Shown here piece after piece: positions 32,887 to 44,599 of a DNA stretch of 64,000 nucleotides. A model generated the notes under the pieces. That model had not been told where the DNA came from. It worked only from the letters and a program-made list of their open reading frames with translations, and made no database searches. Both the position numbers and the translations under genes were made by a program. Origin of the DNA: Ascarosepion bandense (Eukaryota; Mollusca; Cephalopoda; Sepiida; Sepiidae); assembly GCA_037127315.1 (NCBI GenBank), contig JBBBDQ010001153.1, positions 5,122,001-5,186,000 on the forward strand, read 5' to 3'. Numbering within the stretch: position 1 is the stretch's first letter; each line of letters begins with the position of its first letter.

Positions 32887-34362
32887 GAGCCAGAAGAAGC
32901 TTATAAATACCTAGGTGTAAATGAGAGTGAAAACATTCACCATAAAAAAATGAAAGAAATAGTGCGTAAAGAATACTATAGAAGGCTACGACTGATATTA
33001 AAAATTCAGTTGAATTCTCAGAACAGAATTATGACCATTAATAGCCTTACCATCTCAGTGGTCTAATATAGTTTCAACATCTTGAATGGATTCTAAAACA
33101 AGTAAGCTTCTTTCTAAGCATAAGATGCATCATCCAAAGGCTGATGTAGACTGTGTATACATATCCCGTAAAGAAAGTGGAAGAGGTCATATTCAGCTAA
33201 AATTGTCATACAAGGCAACAACTATTGGCTTACTAACATACATAGAAACAACAAAGGACTAGATGATACAATTAGTTAAACAACATGAAAACAGAAAGAA
33301 AAAATATTCAATAATAAAAGAAGGCAGTAAATACAAACAAGATTTACATTTATTAGATTCTGTAGAAAAGCAAAACAGAAGACAAGAACCAACTATTGCT
33401 GCAAAAATATGAAAAAGAAAGCCAAGGATAAAGCCCTTGAACAGATGAAACAACGCTGGCAAGACAAATCTCTGCATGGCCAATATCCAGAACGTGCCAA
33501 TAAATCCAATGTTGATAAAGTTAATACTCATCGATGGTTACGTGTATCTGGATTAAAGTCTGAGACTGAAGGCTTTATTCTTGCAACGCAAAACCAAAGT
33601 CTTTTCACTAGAAACTTTCAGGCAAATATTATGCACAATAATGTGGATCCAAAATGCAGGTTCTGTGATAAATGCCAATAAACAATAGACCATCTAATTT
33701 CAGGATGTTCTGTATTTGCCCCAAATAAATATAAAATCGTCACGATAGAGTGGGGCAATATTTGCATTAGACAATGTGCAAACACTATGGAAAATTTTTA
33801 AACAAACAGTTTTATGAACATCACCCAGCACCTGTTACAGAAGTGGAAAATGTCACCATTCTATGGGATTACACCATCTACACAGACAGAAAATGTGAAG
33901 CAAATGGGCCGGACATTATTGTTAAAGACCAAAAAGAAAAAACTTGTCTATTAATTGATATGGCTTGTCCTGCGGATTGTAACATAGCAACCAAGGAATT
34001 CGAAAAACTGTCAAAATATAAAGACCTGGAAACTGAAGTGGGGAGAGTGCGGAAATTGAAAACAAGAATCATGCCAGTGATAGTAGGTGCATATGAAAAG
34101 ATAAAAAATGAAGCAGGGCAACACATTGAAAGAATCCCTGGATACCCCAGCTTAAGAGATGTGCAGAAAATTGTCTTGTTAAGTAAAGCCCACACACGAA
34201 GGAGAACTTTATCTATGTAACGCTAGGGATGTTAGGGAAATATGAAAAAAACAAGAAATGGAGCAATAACAACACACCACTACCTTAGGTCTTCTCGCAG
34301 ACTTGGTAGGTAGTGCAACCATAGCAGAAATAAAAGTATGATGAAAAATGACAACATAATAA
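32887..34362 (+). mobile_element. R4/Dong-like LINE copy 4, 5'-truncated, decayed
   Basis: Begins within the RT at the motif-E region (EPEEAYKYLGVNESENIHH) right after (ATA)n. The 3' UTR (34,221-34,355) matches copies 2 and 3 (AACAACACACCACTACC, GCAGACTTGGTAGGTAGTG, ATGATGAAAAATGACA) and ends ACATAATAATAATACTAG. Both ends are again in TAA repeat. Several stops (for example VV-stop-YSF near 33,062) and frame changes. A deletion relative to copy 3 lies near 33,085 (the RRMDAK codons). Confidence 0.92.
33409..34220 (+). pseudogene. R4-like LINE C-terminal zinc-knuckle and endonuclease, copy 4
   Basis: 33,409-33,681 ends at a stop in CRFCDKCQ-stop (Gln to stop; His-to-Cys in the CDKHQ block). 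33,774-34,220 covers DYTIYTDRKCEANGPDIIVKD (RPD is now GPD), LLIDMACPADCN, KYKDLETEVGRV and the KTLSM-like end TLSM. A frameshift near 33,735 separates the two. The loss of Arg in RPD and the breaks indicate no function. Confidence 0.88.
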
Positions 34363-34369
34363 TAATACT

Positions 34370-36150
34370 AGTAGTAGTAGTAATGTTGTCGATCTTCATA
34401 TAATTTAGTAAAGTTATATGTTACACTAAAGTAACTCGAAGTGATAAACCACAACTGATTTATTTCTTTTGGGCTCTAAAACAATAACACTTTAATTTTA
34501 TTAATGTCTCGGCAGCTGTAAAGTAATTATTTGTATTAATATTTTCACTAATTTTATAAATACTATTGATTTTCTTTTGTTTCATAATTTTTTTGTTTGC
34601 GAAAAAGGCATACAAAACTTCTAGTTTATTTCTAGTAAAACCACAAATGTGACATCAAAGCAGGATCTGGATTTAAAAAATCAATATTTCACTACAGCTA
34701 ATAATTAAATAATATTACATTTTGTACATATTGAGATTTCGCATCATTTCTTTCTGGCGAATTTCACTGAAATCTTTTCCGAATTCATCACTTAACTCAT
34801 TATTTTAAGCGGTTTTAGTAATTCGCTCATATGGAAGGCTTCATTTCTTCGAGTGTCCACATATTCCATCCTCTTTGTAAAGTTGTTTGAAACTTTTCCA
34901 AATGCGTCGATAAATATGATACTTTTATATTCGAAAAATTCTTTCGTATTTTTAAAAAGGTCCAAATATTTTCCTGCTTTACACACTCTTACAATACCAG
35001 CAGGTACGAATTTAGTAATTAAGTTTACCCACCAGAAGTAATTGCTTGTTTGTGATAAGATTAAGTGGCAATAAATCATTTCAATACACCAGGATTTCCT
35101 TCGATATTTTTGCTGATTCTGTTGTTTGGATGATTTCAGTTATTAGTTTGATTTTCAGTCTTTATGGATGGCAATTCAGGTCTTTTCTAGATTAGTGGAT
35201 TTTCTAGATTTAAATCATTTCACTTCTATCAATGCAATAAAACCACAAAAACGCATATGGTTACTGAATGTTAGAGAATATGAGAAAAACTCTGTTAAAG
35301 AGAAAATACATTAAAAGAATAAGTATAAGAATTAAAAAGATAGTAGATAACGATTGATATTACATTCAAATTTTTGAAGAGATCAAAGTTGACAGGGAAA
35401 CTAGAAACTAAAAGCCAAAATATATTTCTACAAGCGTGAAGTGCGATAGAGGAAACTGTTAACATAGAATTTACGGTTACATCGAGCCATTTCAACTGTA
35501 AAATGATATTTGCAGCTAATTGAGTCAGTTAGTCATCATACGTGATACACACTAGGCAGAAGATTTTCTGTGAACCTTTTTCAATAATTCGATTTAAAAG
35601 ATTTTAACACAAAATCACTTAAATCCCTAGTAAAAGTGTGTCAGTAATCCATAGTAAAAGCGTGTTTGATTATAAGAGAGAGAGAGCTGCATATATACGT
35701 AGATATATGAGCGTGAGAGTTTGCATGGGCGTGTGGGTATATTTCTATGTGAAAAGATAGTGTGGATGCGTTTTTGTGTGAGTGTATGCATATTTGAAGG
35801 AGTGCGTTAGCGATTGTTTTTGTCTACGTGAAAGTGAATGCATTTGAGAGAGAATGCGTCTGTCACAGTATATATGTGGGTAAGTGTGTGGGTGTATATG
35901 TGTACGTGAGAGTGAATGTGCGTGTGAATGACACTGAACTTAGGTCTGCGTGTGTGAGCGCATGTGTGCCATACTGAGAGAGGGAGGGAGAGATATGTAG
36001 AGAGAGAATGGGTGAACGTTTAAAACATTTTAGTGATGGGCAATTCGTTATCATGTATTCTCACTATTTTCTGTCATTACCTTACGCCTTATATATCAAT
36101 GTACCTTCTCTCTTTCCCTCGCTATCAACGTGATACAAATAATTTAAGTT
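34370..36150. other. Mostly unassigned; one unrecognised minus-strand ORF
   Basis: 34,792-35,079 (minus) encodes 95 residues (KYLDLFKNTKEFFEYKSIIF, then KRMEYVDTRRNEAFHMSELL) with fairly protein-like composition but no family I recognise and no clear splice sites. 35,680-36,010 is a diffuse GT/GA-rich stretch (variants of GTGTGTG, GAGAGAG, GTGAGAGTG). Confidence 0.3.
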
Positions 36151-36330
36151 ACAGTACGTCAGCTGAAGAGACGAGTTGGTGGCGACCAGCCGCTGTACGT
36201 AAAATAGCGTAACTAATCATCACGTGCTTTTTTCTGCATTAACTTATTTCCCGCTTACTTCGAATTCCCGCTGCATCCACGTGGCTTGATGCTGCAATTA
36301 GTATGCATTGGCGGGTAACCTGCTCGATGT
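36150..36330. promoter_or_regulatory. Candidate conserved non-coding patch with E-boxes
   Basis: A GC-richer island in AT-rich DNA with two CACGTG E-box cores (about 36,221 and 36,279), GTACGTAAAATAGCG, TTTCCCGC, ATTCCCGC and AGTATGCAT. No coding. A regulatory role is only a guess from composition and motif clustering. Confidence 0.2.
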
Positions 36331-36721
36331 TGATTCAGACTTTCTCATAGATTGAAATTCCATTGAGTAATATCTTCAATATCTAATGACATATATAATC
36401 ATGAAGACTCGAAGCACACAAACAGAAAGCATGAAGATTTATGACTATAAATCAATTTCCGGAACTTTACATACAAATATTTTATGAATTATGATATTTT
36501 AATTACATAATGTTTGATCTATTTGCTCAGTATTCTCTACTGAATTAAGTGCACTGACAAGGGAGGGGATTGTGATGAAATGTTTCTGCTGTATAAATTA
36601 ATATAAATAATTATTTTTAAATTAAATGCTTTTTCGTAATTAGGCTTCGAACTTGCACATACATATATGTGTGCGTGTGTAAATACCGCATTGCGTTCAG
36701 GCCATACAAGTCATGCTCTTT

Positions 36722-36860
36722 GGACACCTTGACGTGATGTAATTGTTAGCAATCCTGTCTCACTAGAATAATTACAATTGATTACTGAGATCGATCCTGA
36801 CTGAGTGCCACATACTTTCGGACTTGTGTCACATCTAAGCTGCTCTTAGAAAAACACCAT
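36722..36860 (+). mobile_element. Second tRNA-derived SINE family, copy 2
   Basis: Decayed head (TGATGTAATTGTTAGCAA; B-box-like GAGATCGATCCTGA) followed by the family tail CATACTTTCGGACTTGTGTC, ACATCTAAGCTGCTCTTAG and AAAAACACC, matching 18.4 kb and 46.2 kb. Confidence 0.68.
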
Positions 36861-38126
36861 ACAAGTCATACTATACATGACTGCTTAATAGCAGTTATCC
36901 ATTTGTTTCGTCGCAATATATAGAAACGTTTGCTGGTTAATCATTGCCAGTCTATTTATTAGTAAGAAAATTGTTTGAAAAACACAACTAAAACAAGTTA
37001 CCACCACTAATTCGTTAAATATCTAGCATACAGTAATGAAATAATGTTTCAAACTTAATAAAACAGAGCTTTTTCGTCAAAATCCTTATGTTACTATTAA
37101 AAGAAAAAACAAAGAAAGGTTTGATTATTAAATTTTAGTTTGTGATCCATTTTAGAACGTTCAAAAGTTTGGTAAAATATCTTGCTTTTTTGCGTTAGAG
37201 GGGAAGCCAAAGATTAGTATAGGAAATTTAAGCGTCTTTTTGAGGTGAAAAACACATTGTTCTTAATATTCTTAAAAATTCAAATTAATATCGAATTTTA
37301 ATGAAACTGTTAGAACTTATTCACAAATTTTAGAAATGTTCAGTTTGAAATTTTTTTTACATCTGTTGCCTACTCCCACATACACGCTTAATTAACTTTG
37401 AAGAATTTCGAGAAATTTATTTTTGTACCACCTAATTTTTTACTATTTCCTCTAAGCAAAATACTCTGGTGTATGTCAAACAGAAATTATATTCATTGGA
37501 ATCTAAAATTTTGAGATTTTTTTAAATTTTCAACTTTTTGGCCATTTTTTGAGCGATCGACACATTTGTAAACAAAAGTTAATTCTCGCTTTTAAAAATC
37601 TTGCAAAAATAAAATATACATCACTCACTCGTTATTTTTGGAAAATTAGCAAACATAAAGTTTAATTAATCTGATTTGAAACAAATGTTACTTGTTTATA
37701 TCATGAAATTCAGAATAGAAGTATTTCTTAACCACAAAGGACCCGCTCAGTGGCATTTTAATAGGCAATGATAGCACCTATCAATTAATTCAGAAGTATG
37801 GTGACCAAAAGTTGACATAACCCAGTTTAGCATTTCGCAAGCGGAACAACCCTTAAAACATGTAACCTTTTTAATGATAAATGTCTTATAAGTTTTCATA
37901 GTAAAAGAAAATCTTTAACATAATAAAAAATGAGAAATTATTTTAAAATGTTAATTCAAAACTATTTGCATTAAGCTTATGAATTTTGTATTTGTATTTG
38001 TAAATAAAGTCTATTTTTAATGAATTAATAACAGAAAACACTGAGTAACTGGAAGAAATTTAAAAAGGTGTTTGAAACTTTAATTAGCAACCAAAAAATG
38101 AAAACAATTCATTATTTATTGAATTC

Positions 38127-38168
38127 TTCTTCTTCTTCTTCTTCTTCTTCTTCTTCTTCTTCTTCTTC
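38127..38168. repeat. (TTC)n microsatellite
   Basis: About 14 TTC units. Confidence 0.97.
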
Positions 38169-38458
38169 AGAATATGATATCCTAAATAACTATTATTTAT
38201 AAAATCAATTAAAAGTTTATCTACATTAAAAATACCGTAGTTTTAATACAATTTTGTTTTTACTATTCGTAGCAGACTTTCGAAAAAATGGTGTCGTAAT
38301 GAAAAATAATTACATAATTTACATTCTCCAATGAGTCCTACATTTAACTAATAAATGAAACATTAGATAATGTATTTCTAGAGGTTTTATGCAATTAATT
38401 GAAGTGATGGTGAGTAAAAGATATAAAAAATACCAAGATTTTCTAAAAATAGTAATTG

Positions 38459-38491
38459 CAATGACGGAAGATTTCATGTCTTCCGTCATTG
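38459..38491. repeat. 13-bp perfect hairpin
   Basis: CAATGACGGAAGA (38,459-38,471) and TCTTCCGTCATTG (38,479-38,491) are perfect reverse complements around a 7-nt loop. It lies at the junction of the inverted and direct parts of the surrounding repeat. Confidence 0.85.
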
Positions 38492-38804
38492 AAAAAATTC
38501 TCTTCATCAAAAATAAAATATACTTTTATGAAATTTTCTTAGAGAAATATAAGCTGATTTAAAGCTTAATTAGTGATGCTTTGTAATTTGAAAACAAAAA
38601 CTCGTTCCAGTCAATTTAAATTAGTTTTGAAATACCACAGCGTATTTTACTTATTGAAAATATTAATTTTAATCAATTAGCTTGACATTAAACTAAAATA
38701 ATAACCTTAGGAAAGAAAAATGAACTTTGAACCTGAGGTATCTCGAATATGTGGTGGTACCTGCGTAAAAATATTTACAGTACTGTATGATCAACAAAAA
38801 ACTA

Positions 38805-38807
<3 letters not shown>

Positions 38808-38866
<59 letters not shown>
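38808..38866. repeat. (GATA)n microsatellite
   Basis: About 14 AGAT units. Confidence 0.97.
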
Positions 38867-38869
38867 TCA

Positions 38870-41100
38870 TGTGCACAGTTTTTGACACGTTCTGCGGCTT
38901 TTCCTAGCACATCTTGACGCATCCAAACGGAGATTCAGGCATAAAGCACGCAAGAAGCTTCACTTAACAAGCATTTTTTTTAAGAAATAAAATATTGAAC
39001 CTTAACTTTAAACTTAAAACATTTAATTTTTTTATCTGTATTTTAATCACTGAGAAAGTAGAAAGTTAACCGTAATCAAGTAAATGGACGTATGATTCAA
39101 CATCGCTATTTGTAGATTTCTTTTACACACCTCTTTATGAAATGAAATGGAGTGTCGGGCACATCACACTCATTTCTTTCATTAATTACTAAACATCTCT
39201 CTAAATGTGACCGTAACAAGAATGAAAGTTGTGACATAGAATTACGGATAGAAACGACAGAAAAAAAATGGTTGAATTTTGTCTTATTTTATAGAATTTG
39301 TGAATTTGATATAAAATGAAGTTTACATAATTATTCAAATGTTGACAAGAAAGAATCTAGGTTTGTTTTATATTTATTTAAAGTGAAACTTACTAACGTG
39401 AAATGTATAGGTCTGTCTGTCTGTCTCTCTCTTATATGTTTATTTCATAGCAGATCTCTTTCACCTAGTTGGATACCTTAACAAAATCCAAGGTGCCCAA
39501 CACTTCCAGTAGACTGACTCTGGAGACTAATCCTGGTTTTTCTACATCGCTGAAACTACGATAGATGTTAGTCGTAAAGAAATTTTTTTAAACCCCTAAG
39601 AAAAAAACTAGTTCAGGTAATGTTTGAGGTAACATTTTATATATATGGATACATAACAACGACAGACGACACGAGCCGAATATAAAAACAAATTGATAGC
39701 ACAAAATAATGAATGAATGAATTATACAAATTAAATACATTGAGTGCCAAATGATGGCAAGTGACATGTATGTAAATATAATCAAGGCAAAAAAATGTAT
39801 TATGCAATAAAATTATAATGCTGCAGAAAGTCCTCAAGAAAAAAAACTACATATAAAATGTTGGTACGGAGAAAATACTTCTCTGAATAGATTTCAAAGA
39901 ATTGCTAAAATTTTCGAAGTTTGTGGCAGCAGCGAATAATAGAACAATCACACCAACCGAAGACTTTTCCTTGATTTGGGAGCAACTTTGGTTTTCTTAT
40001 CAATTCTTGTCTGTTGGCTGTCAATTTTCTTTTGCATAATTTTTTTTTCTGGTCCGTATCGACCTGGGTTCCAGCAGATGTTTGTCGACTCCCTGAATTA
40101 ACTCCTGGTTCCTCTTTTACTACCTCCAAGTAGGCTCCAAATTCATTTCTCGAAATTTGAAACAAAACCTTTTATTGGTTTTGGATGAAAACAAACGCAA
40201 CTCTTTTCCCATGAATTGAAATGTACCAAAAATATTTTTTAAATTAAAAAAATAACCAACAGCACAACGCAGCGCCTAATTTCTATAAGAAAAGCAGACG
40301 ATACACGCTGAGGCAATTCCAATAGGCCATTGATCCCATGAAAGTATTCATCTACCTTTTGACAGGTTTCATTTTTAATTCTGCTGGGTGTCTAACTACT
40401 CTCCACGCCAGAAAAATCTTATGAGGAAGCTGGTTTAGTGGTCATAATGCAAGTAGTAATGGATTACATAGTATCAGTAGCATTTATACAGTGACCTGAC
40501 TAACGAGATGACACCCGAAGGTGGAGCGTACAACGGCCGAAACGCAATAGTCTGAATAATGTAAATAGTGTGCATATTCTGATACTTAACTGAAATACCA
40601 ATCCAGACTTAAATAATTCCGCCATTTTTAACGGATAATATGGCAGTACACACATTATTAAGTATCACAGTACAGAGAAGACTCGCATATTATTTAAAAA
40701 AGAAGCAAACTCAGAGAAATATTTAAAAGCTCTTTTTCTTTGTACATGGCTGTGTGGTAAGTTATAAATGTACAGAATCCTTACATATGCATTTATATCT
40801 ATTTGAAATATTCTAAGTACAAACTATCTTAACGATGAAGTGAGTTTAATCCAACTCATTTTCTAAACTTTTCTTAATATGGCACAAAACCAAATAAAAG
40901 AATTAATGAGTAGCAAAAACAAGTAGCACCAATTTCCCTAGTGAGAAAAGTTGTCTGCTTTGAATATCAGTATTCGAAACCATGATTCGATGATTGTTTA
41001 AGGACGTAGAATTAAGTTCCTGTGTAGTGCTGCTCTCTATGTTTACAGTTTCTATCGCTAATATTGAGCAATATTCCCCTTAAATATAGTAAAAATTAAA
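38870..41100. other. Unassigned stretch
   Basis: 39,905-40,165 (minus) encodes 86 residues (EFGAYLEVVKEEPGVN, then KKKLCKRKLTANRQELIRK) with charged, protein-like composition; no family recognised and no convincing splice sites. 40,495-40,620 has PLE-terminus-like wording (CCCGAAGGTGGAGCG ... GGCCGAAACG), similar in layout to 57.4 kb. Otherwise AT-rich and featureless. Confidence 0.3.
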
Positions 41101-41103
41101 CAA

Positions 41104-41152
41104 TCGAAACAGATCTGTCTGCGGATGAATATATATATATATATATATATAT
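41104..41152 (+). mobile_element. Ribozyme SINE, 3'-terminal fragment (copy G) with (TA)n
   Basis: Only CGAAACAGATCTGTCTGCGG and ATGAATA remain, that is GAAA, stem III and the 3' strand of stem I of the hammerhead, followed by (TA)n at 41,128-41,152. Shows that 5'-truncated copies exist and again keep the (TA)n tail. Confidence 0.75.
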
Positions 41153-41395
41153 AGTATTGAGTCGTAATAATGTTAAGCGCCACGGTTGTTGTTTTTCAGT
41201 GATCTTACTGATAACATGTATTTTGGCAAGTAGCTTTTTATCGTAAAGTGCTCGATATCGGGGTGGAGATGAAGTATTGACTAGCACAAAGCATTTATCT
41301 CTTTAACTGAGTAGATTCGTGTTGACGTTACAGTTTCGTGAGGAAGTCGGATTGAACCTGCTCAGTTAAAGTGACAAACTCTTTGTGCTTTTGTG

Positions 41396-41397
<2 letters not shown>

Positions 41398-41449
<52 letters not shown>
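41398..41449. repeat. (TA)n/(GA)n microsatellite
   Basis: (TA)n 41,398-41,436 followed by (GA)n to 41,449. Confidence 0.97.
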
Positions 41450-41514
41450 TTTTTTAATTTGTTTGAAGCATTGTGTATATTAGGTGTCAATTTTGCATGT
41501 TTCTCGGACAGTTT

Positions 41515-41573
<59 letters not shown>
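41515..41573. repeat. (TA)n/(TG)n microsatellite
   Basis: Short (TA)n then about 46 bp (TG)n. Confidence 0.97.
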
Positions 41574-41577
<4 letters not shown>

Positions 41578-41649
41578 AATCTTACGCAAATTTTGGAGTA
41601 GTTTAACTACTAAAAAATTAACCAAATTTTTATTGTCTCCTTCAAAGTA

Positions 41650-43270
41650 AACTTTTGTCTGCATCTTTCACCTTGTTCTTCGTCGTCGCCTAAAAGTACC
41701 GTGGGTGATACACTCATGAGCGAATGGTCCGGAATCAAAGAGATCCATGCGCGTCCCAGTCTTGCTTTTGTTCGAGTCATTCTACTAAACACGAGGAGTT
41801 CATTTTTTCTTTTTCGGTTAAGGTAAACGAAATGTCTTCTTCTGTGTACCTTCAGGACGATCATGGCTTTCCATATCTCTCTATTCCTTGTAGCTTTTAA
41901 TATCCTTCTCATGTTACCCCTTTCTAAACCCTACTCCGCCATTTATCTACTCGTTCATCAAGTATGTCATGTGTTACTTTCACCTTTCTCACCTTCACTC
42001 TATCCATCCCGTGAGTATCAGATTCTCCAAGCCCTCCTTTCTCATTATGCGTCCTAAAATCTTCAGCTTTCATTTCCTGATGTTAAGTATCAGTTTACTT
42101 TGGTTTCCACCATCTTCAAAACCTCGTTATTGCTCACATGTTCGGTCCATGGTATTCTCAGCTTCCTTCTGTAGAACCACATTTCGGTTACTTCCAGTTT
42201 TTTCTTCATTTTTGATGAGATTGTCCAGCATTTGCTGCCATATTGATGAACAGACATTACATAACAATCCAGTACTCTCTTCTTTGTTCCCAGCGAAATT
42301 TTCTTGTCTCTCAATACTCTACTCAACTTCAAGAATTTATTCTTAGTCATGCCAATACATCTTCAGATCTCAGTGTCGCACTTCCCGCCCTCTATTAGAA
42401 CACTTCCCACTTATTTAAATTTATGTATCTGCTTGATTTTAGTATTGCCGGCTTGTAGTTGGCATTTTCGTTCCTTTTTTACTGATAACCACGCATTCGG
42501 TTTCTTGTAGTTTATATGTAGTCCTTTCTTTTCGTTTTCTTCCTGTTGAAGGTTATGTAGTTTCCTTTCCGTCTCAGCTATCAGCACTGTATCATTTACA
42601 TATTTTATATTGTTCAGATTGCGGCCGCCAATAAAGAATCCTGGTAGGACTTCTAGAGCTCTCAGAATTGTTTCGGTTGAATAGATCTGGTGAGAAAACA
42701 CATCCTTGTCTTACACCACTTTCTATCTTCGTATATCTTCTTAACTTGTTACTGTCCGTATGCTGATAGTTTTCTGCTTACTCTTATGTCTTTTCCGTAT
42801 GTGTTAAGGTTTCTAAGTCTTTGTGACGTACTTTGTCGAATGCCTTTGCATAACCTATGAAACACAGGTACACGTCTTTTTGTATTGCCCTTTCTGAAAA
42901 CATTCTAAACATAATTATAGCGTTCCTTGCTCCAGTGTCCTTGACGAAACTGCACTGTTCTTGTCTTATCTATGGCCTGATTCTGCTACACGTTCTTTTC
43001 ACCAGAATGTGTATGATGAGTTTTGTTATGTGATTCATTAATCTCATTTTTCGGAGGATTTCACATTTATTTGTGCCTGGTTTCTTAGACAATGCTGTGA
43101 AAATCGATCCGCTTATGTCAGCCGGTATATCGTCACTATTGTAGATCTCATTTATTATTTCTGCAATTTAGTCTACGCTGAAATCTTCTAAGACTGAAAA
43201 CATCTCTATTACAATGCCGGCTGGTCCTCCTGCTTTGTTTCTATTCAGTTTGGCCAGTGAAGCTTCTGAT
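41650..43270 (-). mobile_element. RTE-like LINE relic, minus strand
   Basis: Reading the minus strand from 43,270 downward: GGPAGIVIEMFSVLEDFSVD, EIYNSDDIPADISGSIF, a decayed motif A region, LEVLPGFFIGGRNLNNIKYV and NDTVLIAETERKLHNL (motif C; YADD has become YVND), then KLSRVLRDKKISLGTKKRVL, YGSKCWTISSKM and FYRRKLRIPWTEHVSN, finally RATRNREIWKAMIVLK. Order and wording match the copy at 44.6-45.5 kb. RTE-type assignment is tentative. Multiple stops and frame changes. Confidence 0.75.
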
Positions 43271-43516
43271 TCCGATTTTAATATTTCCGATCCATCCGTA
43301 CTGTTCATAAAAGTGTAGCATAAAAAAAAAACTTTTAAACATTACGTTTACATGTGTTGCTTGATTAGCCAAACTTTTTTTATGCACCTTGTACAAATAA
43401 TTCCTAAGTTTAGCTAATTTGAGTACGTTAGTATTGCACCAAGGGTAGACTGAACTCACAACATATGCAAAGTGATTTACAAAACATTTCAGTTTTTGCT
43501 ACGCCAAGTGTGCACC

Positions 43517-43555
43517 CCCACACACACACACACACACATACACACACACACATAC

Positions 43556-43622
<67 letters not shown>
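43517..43622. repeat. (CA)n, (CATA)n, (TA)n compound microsatellite
   Basis: A transition from (CA)n to (CATA)n to about 55 bp of (TA)n. Confidence 0.97.
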
Positions 43623-43625
<3 letters not shown>

Positions 43626-43880
43626 AGATAAAGAGAACCAACAGTTGTAAAATTACGAGTTCTTCGATATTTATTTTTTAAAGTGCTCAATACAACATAT
43701 AGTGTAGAGCAAAATATAATTACAATTAAATTTGGTTTTATTTAAAATTAATTTAATTTACATTACGACACAGAAATTTATGTTTCGAGATTTTACATTG
43801 TCATCAGGTAATTTTTTACTTAGCGTTGTGAAAATGATTTTCACAATTTTCACATTAAATTAATTTTAAATAAAAACAAA

Positions 43881-43890
<10 letters not shown>
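43623..43890 (-). mobile_element. PLE terminal repeat fragment
   Basis: AGTGCTCAATACAA and a hammerhead block like that at 23.8 kb. A TTAATTTAAATT/AATTTTAAATAAAA segment occurs in both orientations (43,730-43,760 and 43,855-43,880), so it can fold back. Bordered by (TA)n on both sides. Confidence 0.55.
43762..43812 (-). ncRNA. PLE-type hammerhead motif, core intact, stem II decayed
   Basis: Minus strand: stem I ATTAC/GTAAT, CTGATGA, an unpaired CAATGTAAAATCTC in place of stem II, GAAA, stem III ACATA...CTGTGT, cleavage triplet GTC. The catalytic boxes are conserved but stem II no longer folds well. Confidence 0.6.

Positions 43891-43950
<60 letters not shown>
43889..43950. repeat. (TA)n/(GATA)n microsatellite
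   Basis: (TA)n to 43,920, then eight GATA-type units. Confidence 0.97.
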
Positions 43951-43999
43951 AATGTTTACCAAATACAAGACCCAAGAACTACTCAAAGTAGTGAGTTAT

Positions 44000-44460
44000 A
44001 GTGTAATGATATATGAGCGAGAGAAAAGACAAGAGGTGAAGTTCATGCTGAAAAGATAAAGGTTGATCCTCGACTTAAAGAGGTCATGATTTTGATAATT
44101 GAGAAAACATCCTGCCGCGAGTCTGTTCTACAAATCAGAAGTTCTTCGAAGGAAGATGTCTGAATGGAACATTTCTTTCTTTGAACTGAAGGCAGGCAAG
44201 TGAAGACTGGGCAGCTTTATCCCAGATATGACAACAATAGTCCAATTTTGGTTCGATCTGGCTCTTGTAAAGATAGAATATAGCAGGGTGTCAATTACTT
44301 ACTGGAACGGCACAATGAACCAACAATTTTTTTCAGCATCTTTAGCAATAAAGTGCATATATGAGTTCCACGGATTGGTAAGCTTGAATCCCAACAGAGG
44401 TTCAAAGCAATAGCCTCCTTGAGAGAAGAACCATCCATCATGATTGGCGATATTTCAGGA
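44000..44460 (-). mobile_element. Jockey-like LINE fragment, antisense
   Basis: Similar to 29,925-30,470 over the same order of landmarks (GACTTAAAGAGGTCA, ACATCCTGCCGCGAGTCTG, GTGAAGACTGGGCAGCT, CCAATTTTGGTTCGATCTGG). No intact coding. Confidence 0.5.
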
Positions 44461-44599
44461 TCTGCTCAGTGGTGATGGAACTTTACTAGATATTCTAAAG
44501 CTGAAAATGTTAGTAAGAACATGAACATCTTTGCCAGAAAAACTGCCAGTGTCATTCAACTTTTGTCGGCCTAAACAGACGTAAGTTAGACAAATACAG

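Larger units (their letters stand above)
37040..38762. repeat. Rearranged relative of the 5.75-7.15 kb AT-rich repeat
   Basis: 37,041-37,400 parallels 5,800-6,180. 37,430-37,690 is the reverse complement of about 6,780-7,030 (ACAAATGTGTCAATCG, GAGAATTAACTTTTGTTTAC). 38,050-38,290 resembles the reverse complement of about 6,240-6,480, and 38,600-38,760 parallels 6,985-7,150 up to the end GGTGGTACCTGCG. So the 3' part occurs twice in opposite orientation, a foldback-like structure. Confidence 0.5.
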
